Assembly: GCA_903917705.1 (NCBI GenBank)
Contig: CAIXBQ010000103.1
Location: forward strand, 1 to 36,888
Source of the DNA: an uncultured Verrucomicrobia subdivision 3 bacterium
GTDB taxonomy: Bacteria; Verrucomicrobiota; Verrucomicrobiia; Limisphaerales; UBA11358
Length of the DNA stretch: 36,888 nucleotides
Reading direction: 5' to 3'
This document shows positions 8,520-16,644 of this stretch, piece after piece (position 1 is the first letter of the stretch; each line of letters begins with the position of its first letter). Both the position numbers and the translations under genes were made by a program. The notes beneath the pieces were generated by a model. The model saw only the letters and a program-made list of their open reading frames with translations. It was not told where the DNA came from and ran no database searches.

Positions 8520-9665
8520 TTACTTCACTTTCACCCACTTGCCCTTCGCCGAGGATTCTTCGACGGCGGAGAGCACGCGCTGGTTCTTCAAGCCGTCTTC
8601 AAACGTCGGTTGCACGGATTTGCCATCGGCGCAGGCATTCACGAAATCCGCAACGGCGTGGACGAACGTGTGTTCGTAGCCGATGCCGTGGCCGGGCGGC
8701 CACCAGTTGGCAACATAGGGTTGGATGCCGTCGCGCTGGGTTACCAGGATGTCGCGGAAACCCTGCCGGTCTTTGGGGTCGTCCCCGTTGTAATATTTCA
8801 ACCGGTTCATGTCCTCGAAATCAAAATAAATCGACCCTTTGCTGCCGTTGATTTCGATCTCGATGTGATTGCGCCGGCCGGGCGCGTAACGCGTCGCTTC
8901 GAGGTTCGCCATCACGCCGCCTTCAATCCAGCCGATGAACGCCGCGGAATCCGGCGCGGTGACCCGGCCGAGCTGGCGCTTGCCTTTGGCCAGCAGATCC
9001 GCGCGCGGTCGCTCGGGGATGAACGTGTGGACGATGCCGCAAACCGCCGTGAATTCGCCGGCGAGATAGCGCGCCAGGTCGATGATGTGCGAATTGATGT
9101 CGCTATGGACGCCGCTGCCGCTGGTTTCTTTTTGCAGCCGCCAGTCGAGCGGAAATTCCGGGTCGGCCAGCCGGTCCTGCGCATAGCGGGCCCGGAAATG
9201 ATGGATTCTTCCCAGCGCGCCTTCGGCCAGCATCCGCTTCGCCAGCACGATCGCCGGAATGCGCCGGTAATTGTGGCAGACCATGTGGACGGCTTTGGAT
9301 TTTTTCGCGGCTTCAAACATGGCTTTGCATTCCTTCAGGTCGCGCCCCATTGGTTTTTCACAGAGGACATGCTTGCCGTTCTTCAGCGCGGCGATGGCGA
9401 TTTCCGCATGCGTAAACGTCGGTGTGCCGATGTCCACGATGTCAATCAGCGGCGATTGCACGACCTCGCGCCAGTCGGTCGCGGCCAGCTGCCAGCCGAG
9501 CTTGGCGCGCGCGGCCTGTACCCCCACCGCATCGCGCCCGCAAATCGTGTGCAGTTCGACGTTTGCTTTGAGATCGAAGAATTTGGGAGCCTGCCGCCAT
9601 GCGTTGGAGTGCGCGCGGCCCATGAATTTGTAGCCGATGAGTCCGACCCGGAATGTTTTTGCCAT
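8520..9665 (-). CDS. Gfo/Idh/MocA family NAD(P)-dependent oxidoreductase
   Basis: This 381-residue enzyme has an N-terminal Rossmann fold with the nucleotide-binding motif GLIGYKFMGRAH (8-19), the family motif CEKP (102-105) and a C-terminal beta-sheet domain. The segment GSGVHSDINSHIIDL (183-197) contains the D189/H193 pair typical of the catalytic site in this family. Members oxidise or reduce sugar-like polyols and related compounds; the sequence alone does not give the substrate. It is the first gene of a two-gene unit with the DUF455-ATP-grasp fusion, expressed from a near-consensus promoter just upstream. No Tat signal is present, unlike many exported PVC members of this family, so it is probably cytoplasmic. 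Confidence 0.9.
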   Translation of the reverse strand: MAKTFRVGLIGYKFMGRAHSNAWRQAPKFFDLKANVELHTICGRDAVGVQAARAKLGWQLAATDWREVVQSPLIDIVDIGTPTFTHAEIAIAALKNGKHVLCEKPMGRDLKECKAMFEAAKKSKAVHMVCHNYRRIPAIVLAKRMLAEGALGRIHHFRARYAQDRLADPEFPLDWRLQKETSGSGVHSDINSHIIDLARYLAGEFTAVCGIVHTFIPERPRADLLAKGKRQLGRVTAPDSAAFIGWIEGGVMANLEATRYAPGRRNHIEIEINGSKGSIYFDFEDMNRLKYYNGDDPKDRQGFRDILVTQRDGIQPYVANWWPPGHGIGYEHTFVHAVADFVNACADGKSVQPTFEDGLKNQRVLSAVEESSAKGKWVKVK

Positions 9666-9676
9666 AAAAGTTGGGA

Positions 9677-9704
9677 TTGAACAGATTTTATCCGGCTTTA
9701 TAGT
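9677..9704 (+). promoter_or_regulatory. Candidate sigma70-type promoter for lpxD
   Basis: TTGAAC (9677-9682) and TATAGT (9699-9704) are 16 bp apart and lie 20 bp before the lpxD start. The six bases of this -10 share positions with the divergent TATAAA, so the two promoters would compete for polymerase. Prediction by eye only. Confidence 0.4.
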
Positions 9705-9725
9705 GAGCCGAATAAATCAAGTCAA
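9697..9725 (-). promoter_or_regulatory. Sigma70-type promoter for the oxidoreductase gene
   Basis: On the minus strand TTGACT (9725-9720) and TATAAA (9702-9697) are separated by exactly 17 bp, a near-consensus housekeeping promoter. The predicted transcript start is about 25 nt before the ATG at 9665. The -10 region overlaps the candidate promoter for lpxD on the other strand. Confidence 0.6.
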
Positions 9726-10744
9726 TGACACTTACCACTGCTGAAATCGCAAAATTGCTCGCCGGCGAGGTTTTGGGCGACCCCGCCGCTCCGCTCACCG
9801 GCTTCGCCACCGCCGACGCCGCCCGGCCTGGCGACCTGACGTTTGCGGAAACGGAGGAGTTTTTCACCGCGGCCGAAAATAGCGCCGCCACCGCCATCAT
9901 TGCCGGGAAAAATGCTTCCTCGGCCAGAAAAATTGTTATCCGCGTGGCGAGCCCGCGGATCGCGTTTGCCAAGGCGCTGGCAGTGTTTTTCCCTGAACCG
10001 GGATTCGCCGCCGGCATCCACCCGTCGGCTGTTGTCGCCGCCACCGCCCAAGTTGATCCGACGGCGCACGTCGGTCCGCATTGCGTGGTCGGCGACCGCG
10101 TGAGGCTTGGGGCGAGGGTGGTTCTGCAGGCTGGCAATTCCGTCGGTGCGGATTCCTTGCTCGGCGACGAGGTCAACCTGTTTCCGAACGTCACGGTTTA
10201 TCCGCGCACCCAGATCGGCAAGCGCGTTCGTATTCACGCCGGCTCCGTCATCGGCGCGGATGGGTTTGGTTATGTTTTGGATGGTGGTTTTCATCGCAAG
10301 GTACCGCAGATTGGCACTGTCGTTATTGGCGATGATGTGGAAATTGGCGCGAACGTGACGGTCGATCGGGGCGCGCTGGGCGCGACCGTCATCGGCCGCG
10401 GTACGAAAATTGACAATCTCGTGCAGCTTGCCCACAACGTGCAGATCGGTGAACATTGCATCATCATCGCGCAGGCCGGTATCGCGGGCAGTTCCAAATT
10501 GGGCAATTACGTCATTCTCGCCGGACAGGCGGGCGTGGCGGGGCATTTGAAAATCGGCAGCCAGGTCACCATCGGCGGCCAGGCGGGTGTGATGACGGAC
10601 ATTCCCGACGGAGAAAAATGGCTGGGCTCCCCCGCGCAGCCGGATAAGGATTTCAAGCGGCAGGTCATCGCCCTGCGGCACCTGCCGGAATTGCTGAAGA
10701 AAATATCCGAGTGGGAAAAGAAACTCGGCGTCAAGCCCGAGTGA
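9725..10744 (+). CDS. lpxD: UDP-3-O-acylglucosamine N-acyltransferase LpxD
   Basis: The 339-residue protein has the LpxD layout: an N-terminal uridine-binding domain (about 1-95, with the [11 protein letters not shown] segment), a left-handed beta helix built of hexapeptide repeats (about 97-285), and a C-terminal helix (about 300-335). The catalytic histidine is H237 in [12 protein letters not shown], and GADGFGYV (177-184) is diagnostic. LpxD adds the second acyl chain (N-linked 3-hydroxyacyl from ACP) in lipid A synthesis. Its presence shows a Gram-negative envelope with lipid A. It stands apart from other lpx genes here, with its own promoter, divergent from the oxidoreductase gene. Confidence 0.95.
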   Translation: MTLTTAEIAKLLAGEVLGDPAAPLTGFATADAARPGDLTFAETEEFFTAAENSAATAIIAGKNASSARKIVIRVASPRIAFAKALAVFFPEPGFAAGIHPSAVVAATAQVDPTAHVGPHCVVGDRVRLGARVVLQAGNSVGADSLLGDEVNLFPNVTVYPRTQIGKRVRIHAGSVIGADGFGYVLDGGFHRKVPQIGTVVIGDDVEIGANVTVDRGALGATVIGRGTKIDNLVQLAHNVQIGEHCIIIAQAGIAGSSKLGNYVILAGQAGVAGHLKIGSQVTIGGQAGVMTDIPDGEKWLGSPAQPDKDFKRQVIALRHLPELLKKISEWEKKLGVKPE

Positions 10745-10824
10745 AGGGGGTGACACTCCGAATTCTAAAGGCTGCGGGTTTTTCAATGGCTGGTTCGTCT
10801 GTGCGAGCTGTGCCATCAAAACCC

Positions 10825-10877
10825 ATTCGTTTGGCTTGACGAATATCATGGTTGTGTCATTTTGTCTCTTCTAAAAT
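10825..10877 (+). promoter_or_regulatory. Candidate control region of the histidine kinase operon
   Basis: The 145 bp before the kinase gene contain an inverted repeat, ATTCGT / ACGAAT with an 8-bp spacer (10825-10844), and a -10-like TAAAAT (10872-10877) 12 bp before the start. The matching -35 is weak. The dyad could be an operator, but no regulator can be named. Confidence 0.25.
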
Positions 10878-10889
10878 CTGTTTCAGTCA

Positions 10890-12134
10890 ATGGCCGCAGC
10901 TAAATCCAGTTTTCTCGATAAAGTGCTTGGCCGCATCGGGCGGCTGGACGCTGAAGGTCTCCAAAACGTTGTCCAGCGGCTCGCGCGCGAGCGCAGTTTT
11001 CTCGAAACCCTGTTCAACACGATCGAGGATGGTGTGCTGGTGGCGGACGAGCGGGGCCGCGTGATCTATTTTAACCAGGCCGTCAGCCGGCTCATCGGCT
11101 TGCCGGCGGATGGGGAGGAAAAACAGATTGCAGACATTTTGCCGGAGTTGGACTGGGAGAAAATTTTGCAAGCGGATCGCTCCGGTGGCGCGCACGTCAC
11201 GCGGCATGAGTTTGAGGTGCAATATCCGCGCCCGCGCTTTCTCCGGCTCTACGCCGCGCCGCTGGATGGTGAGGCCACGGGCAGTTCCGGCGTGGCGCTG
11301 ATTTTGCACGATGCGACCGAGGCGCGGCAGAAAACGTTTGAAGCCATCGAAAGTGAACGCGTTCAGGCGCTGACGTTGCTCGCGGCCAGCGTCGCGCACG
11401 AAATTGGCAATCCGCTCAACGCGTTGCATATCCATTTGCAACTGATGGAACGCGAGGTGAAAAAGTTGAAAGACGACGGGTGGCCGGTGACGGGTGGCAG
11501 AAAAACACCCTCCCGCGTCACGGGTCAGGCTTCACCCCGCGATGTTGCGTTCAAATTGGAGCAGTATCTTGACGTGGCGAAAGGCGAGATCCACCGGCTG
11601 GACTACATCGTCACCCAGTTTCTTGGCGCAATCCGGCCGTCGGCACCGCAGTTGAAACTCGTTTCTCTGACGGCTGTCGTGGAAAAAACCTTGGAGTTGC
11701 TGCGGCCGGAAATCGGAAATCGCGGGGTGACGGTGAAGACCAAATTGTCGCGAAATTTGACGGCGACTCCGGTGGACGGCTCGCAATTGCAGCAGGCGCT
11801 GGTTAATCTTGTGAAAAATGCCGCGCAGGCGATGACGACCGGTGGCACCCTGACGTTGCAGACGGGCGAGACGAGCGATGGGGTCTGGGTGAGCGTTGCG
11901 GACACTGGCGGCGGCATTCCCCAGGAGCAGATCAATCGCATCTTCGAGCCCTTTTACACGACCAAGAAAAAAGGCAGCGGCCTTGGCTTGATGATTGTGC
12001 AGCGGATCGTGCGCGCCCACAACGGTCGGATTGAGCTGGAAAGCCACGTTGGGCGTGGAACGACGTTTCGCATCTGGCTGCCCTTGCACGAGCGCAAGCC
12101 AAGATTGCTCGCAGAATCCAACGTGAAAGAATGA
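10890..12134 (+). CDS. Soluble PAS-domain sensor histidine kinase
   Basis: The 414-residue protein has a leading helical region, a PAS-type sensor domain (about 34-148, with TIEDGVLVADERGRVIYFN), a HisKA dimerisation domain with H170 in ASVAHEIGNPLNALH, and a HATPase domain with the N box NLVKNAAQAM (N310), the G1 box DTGGGIP and the G2 box KGSGLGL. No membrane helix is present, so it senses a cytoplasmic signal or partner. An unusual 24-residue loop rich in Gly, Pro and Arg (about 196-219) separates the two HisKA helices. It is followed 106 bp later by an NtrC-type regulator, its likely partner. Kinases of this NtrB-like type usually pair with sigma54 activators. The signal is unknown. Confidence 0.9.
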   Translation: MAAAKSSFLDKVLGRIGRLDAEGLQNVVQRLARERSFLETLFNTIEDGVLVADERGRVIYFNQAVSRLIGLPADGEEKQIADILPELDWEKILQADRSGGAHVTRHEFEVQYPRPRFLRLYAAPLDGEATGSSGVALILHDATEARQKTFEAIESERVQALTLLAASVAHEIGNPLNALHIHLQLMEREVKKLKDDGWPVTGGRKTPSRVTGQASPRDVAFKLEQYLDVAKGEIHRLDYIVTQFLGAIRPSAPQLKLVSLTAVVEKTLELLRPEIGNRGVTVKTKLSRNLTATPVDGSQLQQALVNLVKNAAQAMTTGGTLTLQTGETSDGVWVSVADTGGGIPQEQINRIFEPFYTTKKKGSGLGLMIVQRIVRAHNGRIELESHVGRGTTFRIWLPLHERKPRLLAESNVKE

Positions 12135-12240
12135 CCCATGGGCGTATTGATGCAAAACCGCCAAGCAGAAAACACCGTCGCGCTACTGAAAAAATCAACC
12201 CGCGTTGTGGCCCTGCGCCCTGGCGCTTGCGTTGTTATTT

Positions 12241-13605
12241 ATGAGTGAAAAATCGACTTTGTTAATCGTGGACGACGAGAAGACGACGCGCGAAGGCTTG
12301 CGCGCGGCTCTCGAAGAACGCTACGACGTTTATGTCGCCGAGGACGCGAAAGCGGCGCTGGATTTGCTCGAAAGCGATAACTTTGACGTGTTGCTGACGG
12401 ATTTCCGGCTGCCGAACGATGACGGTTTGAAGCTCATCGCCCGGGCCAAATCGTTGTCGAAGCCGCCGGTCTGCATTTTGATGACGGCTTATGGCTCGGA
12501 GGAACTTGCGGTGGACGCGATGAAACGCGGCGCCGACGATTACATCGCGAAAGGCCGTTTGCAGATTGATGAATTGGAGATGCGGATTGCACGTGCGTTG
12601 AAGCGGCAAAATCTGGAGGTGGAAAATATTTCGCTGCGTAAACAGCTCGATTCCCGGTTTGGGTTGGAAAACATCGTTGGCAAATCGCCGGCCATGCAGG
12701 AGATTTTCGAGATTGTCCAGCAGGTCGCCCCCACGCGGGCGACGGTGCTGGTCTTGGGTGAAAGCGGCACCGGCAAGGAACTCATCGCGAAGGCGCTGCA
12801 CCAATTGAGTCCGCGGGCGAAGCAGCCGTTTGTGACGGTGCATTGCGCCGCGCTCGCGCCGACGTTGCTGGAAAGTGAGTTGTTTGGTCATGAGCGGGGT
12901 GCTTTTACCGGCGCTCACGAGCGGCGCATCGGTCGGTTCGAGCAGGCGCAGGGCGGCACCCTTTTTCTGGATGAGATTGGTGAGATTGACGCTACCATCC
13001 AGGTCAAGCTGTTGCGGTTTCTGGGCGAGCGGACTTTTGAACGGGTTGGGTCAAACAAAACCCTGATGGCGGATGTGCGGCTGGTGGCGGCAACGAATCG
13101 ATCCCTCGCGGAGTTGGTTAAGGCCGGCAAATTTCGGGAGGATTTGTTTTTCCGCCTGCGGGTGGTGGAGATCGAGCTGCCCCCGTTGCGTGAACGAACT
13201 GGCGACATCCCGCTGCTGGCGCAGTGTTTTCTGCGGGAGTTTGCCCTGGAAAATGGGAAGCCGGTGAAAGATTTTACGGCGGACGCGCTCGAGGTCATGA
13301 TGAATTACTCCTGGCCGGGCAATGTGCGCGAGTTGCGCACGGCCATTGAGCATGCTGTGGTGTTGAGCCGTAGTGAACGGATTTCGTTGCGCGATTTGCC
13401 GCCTTCGGTGCGCGGTGGCGGGTTGCCGGACGGCGCAAAATTATTGCCGGGAAAAGATTTGACGGTGAAGGAGGCTGAGAAACAATTGATCGTTCGCGCG
13501 TTGAAGGAAACTGATGGCAACCGGACGCGGGCGGCGCAAAAAATCGGCATGAGCCGGCGGACCTTTCACCGCAAGTTGCACGAGTATCACTTGGAAGGAT
13601 TTTAA
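12241..13605 (+). CDS. NtrC-family sigma54-dependent response regulator
   Basis: The start at 12241 (MSEKSTLLIVDDE) gives 454 residues. The receiver domain (1-120) has D11/D12, the phospho-acceptor D54 in LLTDFRLP, T82 and K104; the usual proline after this lysine is replaced by glycine (YIAKG). The AAA+ domain has Walker A GESGTGKE, the sigma54-contact loop GAFTGA, Walker B TLFLDEIGE and the arginine-finger region FREDLFFRL. A Fis-type helix-turn-helix ends the protein (RAAQKIGMSRRTFHRKL). It should activate sigma54 promoters when phosphorylated by the upstream kinase. The ATG of the next gene lies 3 bp after its stop. A longer in-frame start at 12205 lacks family similarity and was not chosen. 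Confidence 0.95.
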   Translation: MSEKSTLLIVDDEKTTREGLRAALEERYDVYVAEDAKAALDLLESDNFDVLLTDFRLPNDDGLKLIARAKSLSKPPVCILMTAYGSEELAVDAMKRGADDYIAKGRLQIDELEMRIARALKRQNLEVENISLRKQLDSRFGLENIVGKSPAMQEIFEIVQQVAPTRATVLVLGESGTGKELIAKALHQLSPRAKQPFVTVHCAALAPTLLESELFGHERGAFTGAHERRIGRFEQAQGGTLFLDEIGEIDATIQVKLLRFLGERTFERVGSNKTLMADVRLVAATNRSLAELVKAGKFREDLFFRLRVVEIELPPLRERTGDIPLLAQCFLREFALENGKPVKDFTADALEVMMNYSWPGNVRELRTAIEHAVVLSRSERISLRDLPPSVRGGGLPDGAKLLPGKDLTVKEAEKQLIVRALKETDGNRTRAAQKIGMSRRTFHRKLHEYHLEGF

Positions 13606-13608
13606 ATT

Positions 13609-15519
13609 ATGATGACCAGAGAGCGGATACAGGCGTTGATCCACGCGGTGGATGCTGGCGGCGGCCCCGGCTGGCTGCGGTTCATTCCGCTGGCGGTGGC
13701 GGTGCTGGCGCTGGCGGTGCTGTATGATCTGACGGCGTATCGCGGGTTCAATACGCCGGAAGCAATGGACGCTGCGCAGGTGGCGCGTCACCTCTCCGAA
13801 GGCAAGGGTTATTCGACGGATTTCATCCGGCCGTTCAGCGTTTATCTGGTGCGCAAGCACAACCAGGCCGGGCTGACCGGCGATATGGTTCTGACTAACA
13901 CCGATTTCGCCCGGCTTAAGGGATCGCATCCGGACCTCGCCAATCCGCCGGTGTATCCGACGGTGCTGGCGGGAATGATGAAACTCTGCCAGCCGGATTG
14001 GAAGGCGGAGACGCGCAAGTTGTTCTGGTCGGAGGGGGGGCGCTTCACGCGCTACCAGCCGGAATTTCTCATTGCCATTTTTAACCAGATGCTCCTGATC
14101 GTGGTGGTGTTGTTGACCTTTCTGCTGGCGCGCGCATTTTTCGATCCGCTGGCGGCCTGGCTGGCGGCCCTCCTGACGCTCGGCTCGGATTTGCTGTGGA
14201 AGTTCAGCGTGTCGGGCCAGTCCACTCTGTTGTTGCTGGTGATTTTTCTGGGGCTGCTCTGGTGTCTGGTGAAAATTGAGGGGATTGTGCGCCAGGTGGA
14301 CGGGTTGGTTAATCCAAGCAACCCCGTCGGTTTGGGGGAGGCCAATCCACCCGTTGGTGTGGCTGGAGGGCCGCCGCGTGGACCATCCAATGGATTGTTG
14401 CTGGAGAAGCGGCGGATCATTTTGGCCATGGCGGTTGGGGCGCTCGTTGGGCTCGGTGCGTTGACCCGGTATTCGTTCGGCTGGATGATTGTGCCGGTGG
14501 TGGTATATCTGGCGCTGTTTGGTGGAGTGCGCCGGACGGGTCTGGCGGTGGCGGCGTTTTTAACCTTCGCGTTTGTCGTGTCGCCGTGGCTCGCACGTAA
14601 TCTCGCGGTGAGCGGCACGTTCTTTGGCACGGCTGGCTACGCGGTGGCGGAAGGCACGTTTGCTTTTCCGGGCTCGCGCTTGATGCAGTCGCTGAATCCG
14701 GACATGACCTCCGCGTACTGGGTGACCCCGTATCTTCGCAAGTTTATGGAAAATACGCGGGTCATTTTTCAGGGCGATCTGCTGCGGCTCGGCGGCGGTT
14801 GGGTGGGCATCTTGTTTTTTGCCAGCCTCCTGTTGGGTTTGCGCAATGTGGCCGCCCGGCGCCTGCGGTATTTCACGCTGATGTGTCTGGGTGTGTTTGT
14901 CGTGGTGCAGGCGTTGGGAAGAACCCAGCTGTCCGCGTTCGCTTCGGAGGTGAATTCGGAAAACCTGTTGGTGTTGCTTACGCCGCTGGTGATGATTTTT
15001 GGCGTGGCGTTTTTCTTGACGCTGCTCGACCAGATGAAGGTGCCTTCCCCCCAACTGCGGTTCGCGGTGATTGGTCTGGTGGTTGCGCTGGCTTGCCAGC
15101 CGCTCATCGCCACGCTGCTGCCGCCGAAGCCCTCGCCGGTCTCCTACCCGCCCTATTATCCGCCGGATGTCCAGAAGATTGCCGGCTGGATGCGCACGGA
15201 TGAGCTGCTGATGAGTGACATTCCGTGGGCGGTCGCTTGGTATGGCCAGCGCCAATGCACTTGGACAACCATTAACTCCCAATATGAATATTATGCGCTC
15301 AACGACAGCGTCAAGCACGTCAGTGGCCTGTATCTCACGCTCAACACGCTCGACGCAAAACTATTCAGCGAATGTCTTCAGGGCGGCGTGGATAGTTGGG
15401 GCAACTTTGTCTATAAAACCCTTTCGGCCAACCAGCTCCCGCCCGGGTTTCCCCTCCGCAATTTCCCGTATGAAAGCCTGCTCTCCGGCCTTTTCTTGGC
15501 CGACCACCAGCGTTGGTGA
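13609..15519 (+). CDS. Multi-pass membrane protein, GT-C/PMT-like glycosyltransferase candidate
   Basis: The 636-residue protein has roughly ten to twelve membrane helices, a periplasmic first loop carrying acidic residues (FNTPEAMDAAQVARHLSEGK), and a soluble C-terminal part from about residue 500 (PPDVQKIAGWM onward). This resembles the GT-C fold of the PMT_2/ArnT superfamily, which uses polyprenyl-phosphate sugar donors at the membrane. I do not see a clear DD or DE catalytic pair right after helix 1, so enzymatic activity is uncertain. A Gly/Pro-rich insert of about 30 residues (from NPSNPVGLGEANPPVG) interrupts the helices near 240-265. A GGAAGG Shine-Dalgarno-like sequence and a 3-bp gap tie it to the response regulator gene, so it is probably in that operon. 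Confidence 0.65.
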   Translation: MMTRERIQALIHAVDAGGGPGWLRFIPLAVAVLALAVLYDLTAYRGFNTPEAMDAAQVARHLSEGKGYSTDFIRPFSVYLVRKHNQAGLTGDMVLTNTDFARLKGSHPDLANPPVYPTVLAGMMKLCQPDWKAETRKLFWSEGGRFTRYQPEFLIAIFNQMLLIVVVLLTFLLARAFFDPLAAWLAALLTLGSDLLWKFSVSGQSTLLLLVIFLGLLWCLVKIEGIVRQVDGLVNPSNPVGLGEANPPVGVAGGPPRGPSNGLLLEKRRIILAMAVGALVGLGALTRYSFGWMIVPVVVYLALFGGVRRTGLAVAAFLTFAFVVSPWLARNLAVSGTFFGTAGYAVAEGTFAFPGSRLMQSLNPDMTSAYWVTPYLRKFMENTRVIFQGDLLRLGGGWVGILFFASLLLGLRNVAARRLRYFTLMCLGVFVVVQALGRTQLSAFASEVNSENLLVLLTPLVMIFGVAFFLTLLDQMKVPSPQLRFAVIGLVVALACQPLIATLLPPKPSPVSYPPYYPPDVQKIAGWMRTDELLMSDIPWAVAWYGQRQCTWTTINSQYEYYALNDSVKHVSGLYLTLNTLDAKLFSECLQGGVDSWGNFVYKTLSANQLPPGFPLRNFPYESLLSGLFLADHQRW

Positions 15520-15530
15520 CCCGGGTGGGA

Positions 15531-16541
15531 TCAGGTTGCCGCGCGCTGCAGTCGGTCGGCGATCCCCGACCATGCCGGCGTTTCCGGCGGCCTCTCCACG
15601 ATGATCAGTTCCGCCCCCGCCTCGTCGCAGCGGTGCAGTTCCGCGTAAAGCGCCCGCGCAAATGCCTCCGCATCATGAGGGATTACGCTTACGTTCGCTG
15701 GGCCAAAGCCGGCGGGGACGTTCGTGTGCGCGATGACGTGGACGTCGGTGGTGGGCCATGGGCGGGTGGCCAGCTGCTTCCTCAAGTCCGCCTCATCTTG
15801 CCAGTCCAGCACCAGCAATTTTGCCTTTGGCGCATAATGTTTCTGCAACATGCCTGGACTGCGCGGCGTTTCTGGGGCGGCCACCTGCCGCGTGTCGCTG
15901 GTCACGGCCCCGCAAACCGCAGCGAGCGACTCCGCGTGGATCATTCCCGGTCGTAACACTCTCGGCGGATTCACTGTCAAATCCAGCACCGTGGACTCAA
16001 TGCCCACTTGCGACTGGCCGCCATCCACAATCAGCGGAATCCGGCCGGCGAGTTGCGTGCGGACATGCTCCGCGTTCGTCGGTGAAATCTGGTTGGACAA
16101 ATTCGCGCTCGGCGCCGCCAGTGGAAAACCGCATTCGCGGATCACCGCGGGCATGAATGGATGACTGGGCCAGCGCAGACCCACGGTGGCGCCGCCGCCG
16201 GTCACATTGTCGGGAATGGTTTCCGCCCGCGGCAGCACCAGGGTTAGCGGCCCCGGCCAGAAGGATTTTGAAAGTTTTTCCGCCAGCTCTGGCCAGCATT
16301 TTACGCAGCCTTGCGCCATCGCGTTGCTGGCGACATGGACGATGATCGGATTGTGCGCTGGCCGGCCCTTGATCTGGAATATTTTGGCCACGGCTTTTTC
16401 ATCCAGCGCATTCGCGGCGAGGCCATACACCGTCTCCGTTGGCAGCGCCACCACTTCGCCCGCCCGTAGCCGTTCTGTCGCGCGCTGGACGGCGGCGGCG
16501 AACAGCGCGGGCGTGTGCGTGGATAAGGTTTCCGTTTTCAT
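15531..16541 (-). CDS. L-threonylcarbamoyladenylate synthase (Sua5/TsaC type)
   Basis: The 336-residue protein has the YrdC domain (about 14-205), with the K58-x-R60 motif in QIKGRPAHNP, WPGPLTLVLP and PSANLS (S145, N147). A linker SPGMLQKHYAPKAKL leads to a C-terminal Sua5 domain (about 240-336), which makes it the long Sua5 form rather than the short TsaC. It makes threonylcarbamoyl-AMP from threonine, bicarbonate and ATP for the t6A37 modification of ANN-decoding tRNAs. It follows the macB permease gene by 103 bp on the same strand and is convergent with the GT-C gene with 11 bp between stops. It is an essential housekeeping gene in most bacteria. Confidence 0.94.
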   Translation of the reverse strand: MKTETLSTHTPALFAAAVQRATERLRAGEVVALPTETVYGLAANALDEKAVAKIFQIKGRPAHNPIIVHVASNAMAQGCVKCWPELAEKLSKSFWPGPLTLVLPRAETIPDNVTGGGATVGLRWPSHPFMPAVIRECGFPLAAPSANLSNQISPTNAEHVRTQLAGRIPLIVDGGQSQVGIESTVLDLTVNPPRVLRPGMIHAESLAAVCGAVTSDTRQVAAPETPRSPGMLQKHYAPKAKLLVLDWQDEADLRKQLATRPWPTTDVHVIAHTNVPAGFGPANVSVIPHDAEAFARALYAELHRCDEAGAELIIVERPPETPAWSGIADRLQRAAT

Positions 16542-16551
16542 CCGAAATGAT

Positions 16552-16568
16552 CGCGCGAAGCTCGCGCG
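16552..16568 (-). promoter_or_regulatory. Tight hairpin in the Sua5 leader
   Basis: CGCGCGA and TCGCGCG flank a 3-base loop, ending 10 bp before the Sua5 start codon on the transcribed strand. There is no U-run after it, so it is not a convincing terminator for macB. Its closeness to the start codon could affect ribosome access; this is inference. Confidence 0.3.
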
Positions 16569-16644
16569 GGCGGGGCCGGCAACATCTCTTTGAATCCGGG
16601 ATGGCGACGGTCAGTTTTCGCCCGCTTTGCGTTCTTTGCGCGAC

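Noticed and set aside
10745..10889. Sigma54 -24/-12 promoter before the kinase gene (TTGGCTTG region)
   Set aside because: The required GG and GC elements at 10-bp spacing are not both present.
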